Origin: a bacterium
GTDB taxonomy: Bacteria; Bacteroidota; Bacteroidia; Flavobacteriales; Schleiferiaceae
Length of the DNA stretch: 53,259 nt
Reading direction: 5' to 3'
NCBI GenBank assembly: GCA_016125155.1
Contig: WGMI01000001.1
Span: forward strand, 1 to 53,259
Part shown: positions 10,101 through 18,057 of the stretch, piece by piece
How the letters are laid out: the number at the start of each line of letters is the position of its first letter
Position numbering within the stretch: the stretch's first letter is position 1
The notes under the pieces: generated by a model
The model's database searches: none
What the model was told of the DNA's origin: nothing
The model's input: the letters and a program-made list of their open reading frames with translations, nothing else
Translations under genes and position numbers: made by a program

Positions 10101-10290
10101 CTGCCGTAGAAAAACCCAGGAATTTCAAAAAGTCCCTCCGCGACGTCGCCGAGGAGTTCATGCTTTTGTCGTCCGCCAGAAAGCGGTCTACCGGCAATTC
10201 CGAGGCGAACTCGTTTTCACGCAGCACCTGAACTACCGGGCTATCGCTCAGTTCTTCAAGTCCTTTCCAGTACTTCTTCGTTTCAGCCAT
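7189..10290 (-). CDS. actB: ACIII iron-sulfur subunit ActB (molybdopterin-oxidoreductase-like, TAT signal)
   Basis: The 1033-aa protein fuses a molybdopterin-oxidoreductase-like domain, which in this family does not bind molybdenum, to a C-terminal ferredoxin module. A twin-arginine signal, SRRDFLKFLGFS, lies near residue 50, behind a cytosol-facing N-terminal extension typical of the Bacteroidota form. Four Cys-rich clusters follow residue 765: CIGCGACVIAC, CQHCNHAPCETVCP, CIGTRYCANNCP and the split CSMC...CAQACD. These fit one 3Fe-4S and three 4Fe-4S centres (family knowledge). It takes electrons from quinol at ActC and passes them to the hemes of ActA. Confidence 0.95.
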   Translation of the reverse strand: MAETKKYWKGLEELSDSPVVQVLRENEFASELPVDRFLADDKSMNSSATSRRDFLKFLGFSTAAAALAACEAPVVESIPYVVKPDNLVPGVPSYYASTYFDGVDFASILVKSREGRPIKIEPNAQALINGSTNARIQASVLSLYDTQRLKKPLVDGAEADWSALDRKVSDSIRSATASGKSVVLLSSTVNSPTYLAMLEEIRSTVANFRHVSYDALSVSGKLDACEKMTGMRALPVYSLADAQMIVGVDADFLNEANGQSLTADYGKGRKPSAEMLRHVQFESVMSLTGANADKRFRILPSQRAAVLSALYNAIARRAGQQGVKETALEAELAKSVAKTAEELWNHRGRSLVLAGGGDYTSEMLALGISRLLENFGSTLTFKYRNQLRTGDESALQGLVNDLKAGSVGVLILDRCNPVYDRPEMAEALSKAGLLVSLSEHLDESASMAGAVAPAHHFLEDWCDHQPVQGYFAMQQPVIRPLFDTRSTLESVDRWFGLGGKSALGRVKDHWLNGRFAGNVDRWNEFVHDGVFVAFDEIMALAEPSASTDPTLMDGLTFSSAGAQGLELAVYTKAGMGTGRLANNPWLQEFPDPITRTSWDNYLTISASDAKEIGLENTTQSNGALNGSRVRITTAQGKVLDMVPVLIQPGQAKGSVGLAVGYGRTKAGKVGDGVGVNAFALLTGAEAQQQFLSGVKIEPVEGEHEFACVQLHHTMMGRDIVREVSLGDFLNKPAKDGGLGWNERTEFETYAGPMNADKVNLWKDFDHTTGHFWNLSIDLNSCIGCGACVIACHAENNVPVVGKDEIRRSRDMHWLRIDRYFSSEMTEEVAEEQSLGAIEKFRLMEDPSENPQVVFQPVMCQHCNHAPCETVCPVAATSHSAEGLNHMAYNRCIGTRYCANNCPYKVRRFNWFLYHDNQEQFDINYAMNDDLGRMVLNPDVTVRSRGVMEKCSMCVQRTQYAKLEAKKAGRMLKDGDAVTACAQACDTGALVFGDANDAESKIAAAKKNDRMYYLLDEVGTQPSVFYQVKVRNNA

Positions 10291-10316
10291 AGCGAGAAAT
10301 CAGCCTAGGGAATAGA

Positions 10317-11606
10317 TTAATAATGGCACTTGCCACACTCGAGACCTCCGATGGCTTCCACGGTAATGGGTCCATCGCCGTGCTTGGCCTTGAGCTTGTC
10401 GTGCAGCTCGGCATAATAGCCATTGCTTTCGGTCTTAACCTCAGTCTGGCGGTGGCAGTCGATGCACCAACCCATCGTGAGGGGAGAATACTGATAGACC
10501 TCCTCCATTTCTTCTATCGGACCGTGGCAGGTCTGACATTCGATTTGACCAGCCGTTACGTGCTGCGCATGGTTGAAATAGGCCAAATCAGGCAGATTGT
10601 GAATCCGCACCCAGCGCACAGGCTTTTGCTCGTAATTGGGGGTATACTTGCCCTCGTCGGGGTTCCAGCCCACGGCGGCATAGATCTTGGCGATTTCGGG
10701 CGAGCGCTCTCCGGCGTATTTCAGTTCTCCGCTTTCGGTCTTGATTTCGCTGCCGTCGATGTACATATGGCAATTCATACACACATTGGTGGAAGGAATG
10801 CCCGAATGCTTGCTGACGCGCGCACTCGAATGGCAATAATTGCAGTCTACTTTGTTGACCCCCGCGTGTACTTTATGCGAAAACGCAATGGGCTGTTCGG
10901 GCTGATATTGCTGGGATACCCCGACCGACATCAAACCATAGTAGAGCTCTTTGAGCAAAAAGACGGAAACTACCACTGTAGCCAACACGATAAAGCGCTG
11001 TGATCGGACAATGGTCCGGGTCCAAAACGTAGCGTCTTCGAGCAGATTGGTCTCGGGCTCGCCCTTGATGACCTTGAGGGTGTTCTTGACTTTGACGAGG
11101 AGCGCAATGAGCAAGGCGAGCACCAAGGTCAACCCTCCGAGCACCATGGGGCTGTAGTCTTTGGATTCCTCGACCGGGGCTGTTACAACGCCACCTCCCC
11201 CGCCAGTCGCGGTCCCGGCAGCCGGACCTCCTCCTGTTCGGGTGTACTTGAGGATGTCTTTAATGTCCTGATCCGACAACTGCGGAAACGCGGCCATCAC
11301 CAAGCCGTTGTATTCCTTAAACACCGCATTGGCATCGGCATCGCCGGTGGCGCGCAACGCCGCGTTGTCTTTGATCCAGGCAATGAGCCACTCCTCGCTT
11401 CTGCGTTGGGTGACATCGCCCAAGGCTGGTCCAACGAGTTTTTTGTCGAGTTTGTGACAAGAGGCGCAATTGGCATTGAACAGCGCCTTGCCGTTGGCAT
11501 CGTCGCCTTGCACCTCGTAGGCTGCCGCAGCAAGGGGCGCCAACAGGGCGAAGATCAGAATGCGAACTGGCTGAATGCTAAAGGGTAATCTGAACTTCAT
11601 CGGCAT
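10317..11606 (-). CDS. actA: ACIII multiheme cytochrome c subunit ActA
   Basis: This 429-aa first gene of the operon encodes a periplasmic multiheme cytochrome. A signal peptide (MKFRLPFSIQP...LAAAAYE) is followed by a monoheme domain with CASCH near residue 45, a Gly-rich linker, and a membrane helix (MVLGGLTLVLALLIALLV). The C-terminal domain has five CxxCH motifs: CNYCH, CMNCH, CQTCH, CIDCH and CGKCH, the last ending one residue before the C-terminus. That gives six hemes in one polypeptide. ATG 11606 or ATG 11600 are both possible starts; the latter begins exactly at the signal peptide. Confidence 0.93.
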   Translation of the reverse strand: MPMKFRLPFSIQPVRILIFALLAPLAAAAYEVQGDDANGKALFNANCASCHKLDKKLVGPALGDVTQRRSEEWLIAWIKDNAALRATGDADANAVFKEYNGLVMAAFPQLSDQDIKDILKYTRTGGGPAAGTATGGGGGVVTAPVEESKDYSPMVLGGLTLVLALLIALLVKVKNTLKVIKGEPETNLLEDATFWTRTIVRSQRFIVLATVVVSVFLLKELYYGLMSVGVSQQYQPEQPIAFSHKVHAGVNKVDCNYCHSSARVSKHSGIPSTNVCMNCHMYIDGSEIKTESGELKYAGERSPEIAKIYAAVGWNPDEGKYTPNYEQKPVRWVRIHNLPDLAYFNHAQHVTAGQIECQTCHGPIEEMEEVYQYSPLTMGWCIDCHRQTEVKTESNGYYAELHDKLKAKHGDGPITVEAIGGLECGKCHY

Positions 11607-11639
11607 AATCCGTCGGTTCGGAACACTCTGGACGGTGCG

Positions 11640-11647
11640 CAAATTTA
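11640..11647 (-). promoter_or_regulatory. -7 promoter box of the act-cox operon
   Basis: On the minus strand the sequence TAAATTTG matches the Bacteroidota -7 consensus TAnnTTTG exactly. It ends 33 bp upstream of ATG 11606. No convincing TTG -33 element is seen at the usual spacing. It is the only good candidate in the divergent region shared with the SPOR gene. Confidence 0.6.
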
Positions 11648-11750
11648 GATACGGAAGCCCTGCAGGGGCTGATGGGACGCGATGGAAAGGTAATTTATAT
11701 CCAATCTAAATAGCGTTTTCCACGAACCTTTTCTGCTCGAAGGAACAACG

Positions 11751-11758
11751 TAATTTTG
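11751..11758 (+). promoter_or_regulatory. -7 box directly in front of the SPOR gene
   Basis: TAATTTTG matches TAnnTTTG and ends only 4 nt before the ATG at 11763. If the transcription start lies at the family-typical distance, the mRNA would begin at or within a few nt of the start codon, i.e. be leaderless. Confidence 0.6.
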
Positions 11759-11762
11759 CGCG

Positions 11763-12155
11763 ATGATTCGCAGCCTTCTTGCCCTGTATGCCGCTCTCTG
11801 TTTTTCCGCGCTCAAGGCCCAAACCGATACCGCCCGAATCCGGGTGTGGGAGGACGCTTCCATTGGTGCTAAGATGCAGGCATTTACTGCTGTAAGCACG
11901 GCGAAGTTGCAATCGGTCAAGGGCTACCGCATTCAAATCTTCAACGGAAGCCGGGCGGATGCCACGGAGCAAAAAATTCAATTCGCGCGGCGCTATCCCG
12001 ATTTGTCCGTGTATACCGTGTACGAAACCCCCGAATACCGAGTACAGGCCGGAGACTTTACCGACTCGTTCGAGGCCGAAAAAACCCTTCGCGAAGTAAG
12101 GGCGTTTTTTCCGGGTTCCTTTTTGGTGCGAACCCAGGTCAACCCCCGCCGATAA
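11763..12155 (+). CDS. Secreted SPOR-domain protein
   Basis: A 130-aa protein with a clear signal peptide (MIRSLLALYAALCFSALKAQ). The C-terminal 75 residues, from KGYRIQIFNG to LVRTQVN, fit a SPOR domain: the opening YRIQIFNG strand, a middle YTVYETPEYRVQAGDF strand pair, and a closing FLVRT strand. SPOR domains bind septal or denuded peptidoglycan, so a periplasmic cell-wall role is likely. The gene is monocistronic, divergent from the act operon and convergent with infB 16 bp away. Confidence 0.8.
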   Translation: MIRSLLALYAALCFSALKAQTDTARIRVWEDASIGAKMQAFTAVSTAKLQSVKGYRIQIFNGSRADATEQKIQFARRYPDLSVYTVYETPEYRVQAGDFTDSFEAEKTLREVRAFFPGSFLVRTQVNPRR

Positions 12156-12171
12156 ACCCGAGCGAACGGGC

Positions 12172-15171
12172 CTAGAGGGTGCTCTTGACCTGGACTTCTT
12201 TGAAGCCTTCTATGATGTCCCCGACCTTGATGTCGTTGTAGTTGTGCAGGTTTAATCCGCACTCGAAACCGCGTGCTACTTCCTTGACATCGTCCTTGAA
12301 TCGCTTGAGCGATCCGAGCTCGCCTGTAAACTGAACCACCCCGTCTCGAATCAAGCGTACTCGGGTGTTGCGGGTAATGGTGCCATCGAGGACCATGCAG
12401 CCCGCCACGGTGCCCACCTTGGAGATCTTGAAGATGTCGCGCACCTCCACATTGCAGGTAACCTCTTCCTTGGTTTCGGGGGCCAACATGCCCTCCATGG
12501 CGCTGCGCACCTCGTTGATGGCGTCGTAAATAATGCTGTACAGACGGATGTCGACTTCTTCTCGCTCTGCCAGTTTACGCGCATTGCCCGAAGGACGGAC
12601 CTGGAAACCGACTACAATGGCGTTCGAGGCCGCCGCCAAAAGCACATCGGACTCCGAGATTTGACCCACCGCTTTGTGGATGATGTTGACCTGGATTTTC
12701 TCGGTGCTCAGCTTCTGGAGCGAATCGGACAGGGCTTCGATCGAACCGTCTACGTCGCCTTTGAGGACGATGTTCAGCTCTTGGAAATCCCCGATGGCCA
12801 AACGCCTTCCGATTTCTTCGAGGGTAATGTTCTTCTTGGTGCGGGCGGTTTGTTCGCGCTGCAACTGCTGACGGCGGGTTGCAATCTGCTTGGCTTCGCG
12901 CTCGTCGGCCATCACCACAAACTTGTCGCCTGCCTGTGGAGCGCCGTCCAAACCGAGCAAGCTCGCGGGCATGGCGGGACCGGCTTCTTCGATGCGCTGT
13001 CCCCGTTCGTCGAGCATGGCGCGCACCTTGCCCGAATAGGGACCCGCAAGGACGTAGTCGCCCACCTTTAGGGTTCCATTCTGCACCATGATGGTACTGA
13101 TATAGCCCCGGCCTTTGTCCAAAGCGGCTTCGATAATGGTTCCGCTCGCAAGTCGATCGGGATTGGCTTTGAGATCGAGGATTTCGGCTTCGAGCAAAAC
13201 CTTGTCGAGCAGGGCTTCGACGCCCAACCCCGTCTTGGCAGAGATTTCCTGGCTCTGCACCTTTCCGCCCCATTCTTCGACCAAAATGTTCATGCCCGAC
13301 AACCGCTCGCGGATTTTCTCGGGATTGGCGGTGGGCCGGTCGATTTTGTTGATGGCGATCACAAAAGGAACCCCAGCAGCCTGTGCGTGCGCAATGGCTT
13401 CCCGGGTTTGGGGCATCACATCGTCGTCGGCGGCCACCACAATAATGACCACGTCGGTCACCTGGGCACCCCGGGCGCGCATGGCAGTAAAGGCTTCGTG
13501 ACCCGGTGTATCGAGGAACGCAATACGCTGTCCACTGCTCAACTCGACCGAATAGGCCCCGATGTGCTGCGTAATACCCCCGGATTCTCCGGCGATTACA
13601 TTAGCCTTACGGATGTAGTCGAGCAATGAAGTCTTTCCGTGGTCGACGTGTCCCATGACCGTGACGATGGGGGCGCGCGGTTTGAGATCTTCGTCCGCAT
13701 CGGCCTCCAATTCAAAGGCTTCCTGAACGTCGGCGTCCACAAAGTGGGTGCTGTAGCCGAATTCTTCGGCCACGATGGTCAGGGTTTCGGCATCGAGCCG
13801 CTGGTTCATGGTTACCATGATTCCCAACGACATACAGGCCGCGATGACTTCGGTGATCGGAACGTCCATCATGGTGGCCAATTCCTTGACCGTCACGAAT
13901 TCCGTTACATTGAGAATCGAGTTGGCCTCTTCGCGGCGCTGCTCTTGCAGTGCCTCTTGTTCGCGTCGTTCTTCTCGCTTGGCGCGGCGAATCTTGCTGC
14001 CCTTCGACTTGCCCCGGCTCGTGAGCTTTTCGTAGGTCTCTTTGATCTGCTTTTGGATGTCCTGTTCGGTCGGCTCCACACGCGGGGCCGCTGAGCGATT
14101 TCCGCCAGCCCCACCAGCAGGGCCACCAGGTCTGGGCGGGCGATTGCCCTGGGCTGGTCCGGCGGGCGTTCCCGTGGGGTTGATGCGCTTGCGCTTGCGA
14201 GCATTGGCATTGCCTCCCGCTCCACCCGTAGAGGGTTGGTTCGAGGTGGCCACCGGTTTTTTGGGTCGCTCGAACTTGGTCAGGTCGATTTTTTCGCCCG
14301 TAAACCTCGGTCCTTCGAGTTTCTGAAATTTGGTCTGTATGTGATCCCCTTCCAAGGCCGTCCCTCCTGAATCTGGGCCTACTGATGAGGGCGTTTCGGG
14401 CGTTTCCGGTTCGGAGGTTGGGACAACGGATGGGGAAACGCCTTGAAGCGCAGCTTCGGCCGAGGCGCCTTGAGCCTCGGCGGGTGGCGCAGAAGCGGGT
14501 GCCGGGGTCGATCGATCCTCAGGGGCCGGCGCTGTCTCTGCAACCGCAGAAGCGGCCTTTCGGACAATGTTGACTTTGGGTGCCGAGGGAGTCGAAACGT
14601 TTGGAGCCTCTACCACGGGGGCCTCGGAGTCAGATTCCACCTTTGCAACAGGAGTTTGGAAGTCTTGCTCAGGCGCTGCTTCAGGCTCGTTACCCCGGGT
14701 TTGCGGGGCTGGAACCTCCGGAATTTCCAGTGCGGGCTTGGCGGGTTCGGGTTCAGGGGAAACCGCTGCAACCTCTTGAGGAGCGGGGGTCTCTGCTGAT
14801 TTGGGTTCGGGTTTAGGGCTGCGGGGGGCGTCCAAATCGATCTTGCCCACTTCCTTGATGCCCGCCAAGTTGGCTTTTGCCCGAACCACGGCAGGCTGTT
14901 CTTTGGGTTTGGGCTCTTCGCTCAGGGCCTCCAATTCGGCCCGGATGGCTTCTTTTTCCCGACGCTTTTCTTCGCTGACCAGCTCGGACTTGCGCTTGCT
15001 GTTCATATCGCCCTGGAATTCGCTGATCAGCAAATTCTGGGCGTATTCGTCGATCTTGGCGTTCGGGTTGTTCTCAACCTCCACCCCTTTGGATTCGAGA
15101 AATTCCACAGCGCGCCCTAAAGAGATATTGAGCTCTTTTAGGATTTTGTTCAATCGGATGGGTACGCTCAT
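12172..15171 (-). CDS. infB: Translation initiation factor IF-2
   Basis: A 999-aa GTPase that brings initiator tRNA to the 30S subunit. The IF2_N domain (residues 1-60, [21 protein letters not shown]) is followed by a long Pro/Ala/Glu/Ser-rich linker to about residue 370 and a basic, Arg/Glu-rich helix. The G domain starts near residue 495 with GHVDHGKTS, then DTPGHEAF and NKID. The remaining C-terminal domains are complete. It is third in rimP-nusA-infB, starting 65 bp after nusA. The linker, rich in APAP- and EPE-type runs, is low complexity and lengthens the protein relative to enterobacterial IF-2. Confidence 0.97.
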   Translation of the reverse strand: MSVPIRLNKILKELNISLGRAVEFLESKGVEVENNPNAKIDEYAQNLLISEFQGDMNSKRKSELVSEEKRREKEAIRAELEALSEEPKPKEQPAVVRAKANLAGIKEVGKIDLDAPRSPKPEPKSAETPAPQEVAAVSPEPEPAKPALEIPEVPAPQTRGNEPEAAPEQDFQTPVAKVESDSEAPVVEAPNVSTPSAPKVNIVRKAASAVAETAPAPEDRSTPAPASAPPAEAQGASAEAALQGVSPSVVPTSEPETPETPSSVGPDSGGTALEGDHIQTKFQKLEGPRFTGEKIDLTKFERPKKPVATSNQPSTGGAGGNANARKRKRINPTGTPAGPAQGNRPPRPGGPAGGAGGNRSAAPRVEPTEQDIQKQIKETYEKLTSRGKSKGSKIRRAKREERREQEALQEQRREEANSILNVTEFVTVKELATMMDVPITEVIAACMSLGIMVTMNQRLDAETLTIVAEEFGYSTHFVDADVQEAFELEADADEDLKPRAPIVTVMGHVDHGKTSLLDYIRKANVIAGESGGITQHIGAYSVELSSGQRIAFLDTPGHEAFTAMRARGAQVTDVVIIVVAADDDVMPQTREAIAHAQAAGVPFVIAINKIDRPTANPEKIRERLSGMNILVEEWGGKVQSQEISAKTGLGVEALLDKVLLEAEILDLKANPDRLASGTIIEAALDKGRGYISTIMVQNGTLKVGDYVLAGPYSGKVRAMLDERGQRIEEAGPAMPASLLGLDGAPQAGDKFVVMADEREAKQIATRRQQLQREQTARTKKNITLEEIGRRLAIGDFQELNIVLKGDVDGSIEALSDSLQKLSTEKIQVNIIHKAVGQISESDVLLAAASNAIVVGFQVRPSGNARKLAEREEVDIRLYSIIYDAINEVRSAMEGMLAPETKEEVTCNVEVRDIFKISKVGTVAGCMVLDGTITRNTRVRLIRDGVVQFTGELGSLKRFKDDVKEVARGFECGLNLHNYNDIKVGDIIEGFKEVQVKSTL

Positions 15172-15236
15172 GGGCTCTCTCTTCCTTTTTCTTTGGGGTT
15201 CGTCAATCAGTGGGTTCGCCTTAGGGGGAGATCCGA

Positions 15237-16472
15237 TTAGGCCTCGAGCTCATTTTTGAGGATGGCCATAATCTCTTTGATGGTTTCTTCTTCGAGATCG
15301 GTGCGGCTCACCAAATCTTCGACAGTGTGTTCGAGCACGCTCCGGGCGGTGTCGCAGCCGATGTTCTTGAGCTCGGTCAAAATCCAGGGCTCGATTTCGT
15401 CGCTGAACTCGCTGAGTTCTACGTCGTCGTTTTCGTCGAATTCGCGGTAAACGTCGATTTCGTACCCCGTGAGTTGTCCCGCGAGCCGGATGTTGTGGCC
15501 TCCCCGTCCAATGGCCAAGGAGACCTGATCGGGTTTGAGGTAGACCTCGACTTTTTTGTTGACTTCGTCGATGCTCATGCTCGAAATCTTAGCCGGATTG
15601 AGCGCGCGTTGAATAAACAACTGGGTGTTGTTCGTAAAGTTGATTACATCGATGTTCTCGTTCTTCAACTCGCGCACAATACCGTGAATGCGAGAGCCCT
15701 TCATGCCTACACAGGCTCCAACAGGGTCGATGCGGTCGTCGTAGCTCTCTACGGCCACCTTGGCCTTTTCTCCAGGAACGCGCACCACTTTGCGCACCGT
15801 GATCAACCCGTCGAACACCTCGGGGATTTCGGTCTCAAACAGCTTTTCGAGGAACTTGGGATCGGTCCGGCTCAAGATGACCACAGGTTTAGTGCCCCGT
15901 GCAATCACCTCCTTGATGACCGCGCGGACCGTATCGCCTTTGTGGAAAAAGTCCGAAGGAATCATTTGATCCTTGGGCAAATACAATTCGTTTTGATCGT
16001 CGTCGTAAATGATGACCTCGCGGTGGCGAATGTGGTGTACTTCTCCGGTAATGATCTCGCCCACCATTTGGTGATAGCGCACAAAGAGCGCATTGTTGTC
16101 GTGCTCCTGAATCTTGCTGACCAGATTCTGGCGGAAGGCCAGGACAAAGCGACGGCCCAAATCGATCATCTTGACCTCTTCGGTGAGTTCCTCGCCCACC
16201 TCAAAGTCTTCTTCAACCCGCTTGGCCTCGCTCAATTCCACCTGGAGGTTGTCGTCTTCGACCATGCCGTCTTCTACGATCTCGCGTCGGCGCCAAATCT
16301 GCAAGTCTCCCTTATCCGGGTTGACGATGATGTCGAAGTTCTCGTCGCTTTCAAACTTCTTGCGAAGCTGATTGCGAAAAGCCTCTTCGATGATGCCCAT
16401 CAAAGTGACCCGGTCGATGTTTTTCTCGTCCTTGAAATCCGCGAAGGACTCGACAATGGCGTTGTTTTCCAT
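15237..16472 (-). CDS. nusA: Transcription termination/antitermination factor NusA
   Basis: A 411-aa RNA polymerase-binding factor. The order is an N-terminal polymerase-binding domain (residues 1-130), an S1 domain, two KH domains (including [18 protein letters not shown] and [19 protein letters not shown]), and an acidic C-terminal region with one helix-hairpin-helix-like repeat ([18 protein letters not shown]). The ATG at 16472 was chosen because it begins the conserved N-terminus ([14 protein letters not shown]) and lies 20 bp after rimP; the upstream in-frame extension reads antisense-like. Middle gene of the rimP-nusA-infB operon. Confidence 0.97.
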   Translation of the reverse strand: MENNAIVESFADFKDEKNIDRVTLMGIIEEAFRNQLRKKFESDENFDIIVNPDKGDLQIWRRREIVEDGMVEDDNLQVELSEAKRVEEDFEVGEELTEEVKMIDLGRRFVLAFRQNLVSKIQEHDNNALFVRYHQMVGEIITGEVHHIRHREVIIYDDDQNELYLPKDQMIPSDFFHKGDTVRAVIKEVIARGTKPVVILSRTDPKFLEKLFETEIPEVFDGLITVRKVVRVPGEKAKVAVESYDDRIDPVGACVGMKGSRIHGIVRELKNENIDVINFTNNTQLFIQRALNPAKISSMSIDEVNKKVEVYLKPDQVSLAIGRGGHNIRLAGQLTGYEIDVYREFDENDDVELSEFSDEIEPWILTELKNIGCDTARSVLEHTVEDLVSRTDLEEETIKEIMAILKNELEA

Positions 16473-16492
16473 GAACTCTGATCGAAAAAGGT

Positions 16493-16954
16493 TCAGAACG
16501 CGTAGGTTCTCTTGGTTTCTTTGATTGCATCGAAGCCGAGGCGCTCGATGCGTTCTACGTCTATTTTGCCCTTGCCTACCGGTTTGGGCTGTCGCTCGGT
16601 CCAACGGAGCTCGATGCCTTGGTCGTCGACCTCAGACAGCAGGCCCCTGAGGGTTCTTCCGTCGGTGGTGCGCACCTCGACTGCTCTGCCCCGATGTTTG
16701 AGGTATTGCCTGAACTCCGTGAAGGGGCTACCCATTCCCGGAGAGCTCAGTTCGAGGCCAAAATCTTCGAGGTCTCGGTCGAATTGACCCGTGACCTCTC
16801 GGTTGATTTTGGTCAGCATCTCGACGGTGACCGCCTCCATGCTGTCGACGTACACGGTGAACCGATCACCCGGCAGGGCCTTGAGGCCTACCACAAAAGC
16901 GCCATGCTGTTCCGCTGCCGCTTCCACGGCCGCCCGGATGCGTTGTATCTCCAT
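16493..16954 (-). CDS. rimP: Ribosome maturation factor RimP
   Basis: A 153-aa factor for 30S subunit maturation. The N-terminal alpha/beta domain carries the conserved LELSSPGMGSPF stretch (family form: EVSSPGLDRPL) near residue 70, followed by a C-terminal SH3-like barrel with a late-position basic segment. Gene order rimP-nusA-infB is conserved across bacteria and supports the call. It is the first gene of the operon and has a good promoter at 16998-17027. Confidence 0.95.
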   Translation of the reverse strand: MEIQRIRAAVEAAAEQHGAFVVGLKALPGDRFTVYVDSMEAVTVEMLTKINREVTGQFDRDLEDFGLELSSPGMGSPFTEFRQYLKHRGRAVEVRTTDGRTLRGLLSEVDDQGIELRWTERQPKPVGKGKIDVERIERLGFDAIKETKRTYAF

Positions 16955-16967
16955 CTACCGAAAAGAA

Positions 16968-16987
16968 GAGGGGACCTCGGCCCCCTC
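16968..16987 (-). promoter_or_regulatory. Hairpin in the rimP 5' leader
   Basis: Six base pairs (16968-16973 with 16982-16987) close an 8-nt loop within the short leader between the -7 box and the rimP start. It has no T-run, so it is not a terminator. It might stabilise the mRNA or influence initiation; no function is shown. Confidence 0.35.
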
Positions 16988-16997
16988 ATTCGTGCGG

Positions 16998-17027
16998 CAA
17001 AGGTACAACATTCCACAGAAATTCAAA
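16998..17027 (-). promoter_or_regulatory. Promoter of rimP-nusA-infB
   Basis: On the minus strand, TTTG (17024-17027) is followed after 18 nt by TACCTTTG (16998-17005). This is the only promoter in the window with both the -33 TTG and -7 TAnnTTTG elements at close to the expected spacing for the Bacteroidota primary sigma factor. Confidence 0.75.
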
Positions 17028-17109
17028 GCCAGCGCTCAGAACCGTAGCGTGGCTGTTCACCAAGCCATTTTCTATTTCGGTCGAGCACACCCATCCGTCG
17101 GCTTCAGAT

Positions 17110-18057
17110 TTACGGAGCCGAGCGCAGGGTGTCGAAGGCAGACAGCAGGGCCGCGTTGAATACCTCCACCCCATCTTGGTTCAAGTGATCGCTGTCGTAG
17201 AAATGCAGGGAGTCGTTGAGCGACAGGCGAAGGTTGAAATCGGTAAAGGACGCCCGGAGCTCCATTTGCCGCACAAACTCGGGCTGAGGACCATACGATT
17301 CGTACATGGCACGGGTAATCGGGGCCTCGACGAGCCACACCCGGATGTGACGCTCCTGGGCTTTCTGTAGAATGCGGTCGAGCGCCTCAAAAGTCTCTTC
17401 CTTGTAGGTCCATCGACGGGGCTCCACGGGGTCAAAACGGTAGTAGAACCCCGCTCTTTCCACAAATCCTGTCCCCGCAATGTAGCGGTCTCCATCCCGC
17501 CCGGCGGGTTCCTGAACCGTTGGAAACCCCCCGCCCAAGGCGCGACTCAGGACAGCGTAGACGTAGGTATTCCAGACCTTGGCATTGGGCAATTCCCAGA
17601 CCAAACGCCGCATGCCTGCATCGATGAGATCGTTGGCCAAAACATCGAGGGTCGATTCGACCCCGTCGAGGGTATAGCTCGCAGGATAGACCTCGAGAAT
17701 CAACCATTGAGGTTGGAGCCCTTCGAGGTAGCGATCGAGCAGGAGTTCGGTTTGACGGGGTGTTTGAGCGCTCGAACCGAGGTTAAATGCCTTGAGTCCA
17801 TGGGCTTCAAACAATCGGGGATCAAAACCCCGATAGGCATGGGACGAACCTGCGATCAGCACATCGACCGGCCCCTCGGTGCGGACATCGCGCAGACGAC
17901 TGTACATATGACCGTAGGAAGCGATGCGGTAGTTCAGGTTCGCCACCGGTGGCGCAAACCGTCCCCACAGGAGGAGCAAGAGCAGATACACCGGAATCGC
18001 CATCAGCAGAAACGTACCAAAACGGCGCACAAAGCGGGCGATTTCGGGATTCATCAT
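17110..18057 (-). CDS. SGNH/AlgJ-like partner of an MBOAT acyltransferase
   Basis: A 315-aa membrane-anchored protein with one N-terminal helix (TFLLMAIPVYLLLLLLWG) and a periplasmic domain. The domain opens with VDVLIAGSSHAYRGFDP, the Ser-containing block I style of SGNH-fold proteins of the DltD/AlgJ type, and closes with YDSDHLNQDGVEVFN, which supplies the usual Asp-x-x-His-like pair. It starts immediately after the stop of the MBOAT gene, so the two are surely co-expressed. The pair probably O-acetylates or otherwise acylates an exported polymer; the substrate is unknown. The exact start (first or second Met) is uncertain. Confidence 0.75.
   Translation of the reverse strand: MMNPEIARFVRRFGTFLLMAIPVYLLLLLLWGRFAPPVANLNYRIASYGHMYSRLRDVRTEGPVDVLIAGSSHAYRGFDPRLFEAHGLKAFNLGSSAQTPRQTELLLDRYLEGLQPQWLILEVYPASYTLDGVESTLDVLANDLIDAGMRRLVWELPNAKVWNTYVYAVLSRALGGGFPTVQEPAGRDGDRYIAGTGFVERAGFYYRFDPVEPRRWTYKEETFEALDRILQKAQERHIRVWLVEAPITRAMYESYGPQPEFVRQMELRASFTDFNLRLSLNDSLHFYDSDHLNQDGVEVFNAALLSAFDTLRSAP

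Noticed and set aside
15327..16481. Open frame of 384 codons on the plus strand
   Set aside because: Antisense to nusA, which has its KH and S1 motifs in the expected order on the minus strand.
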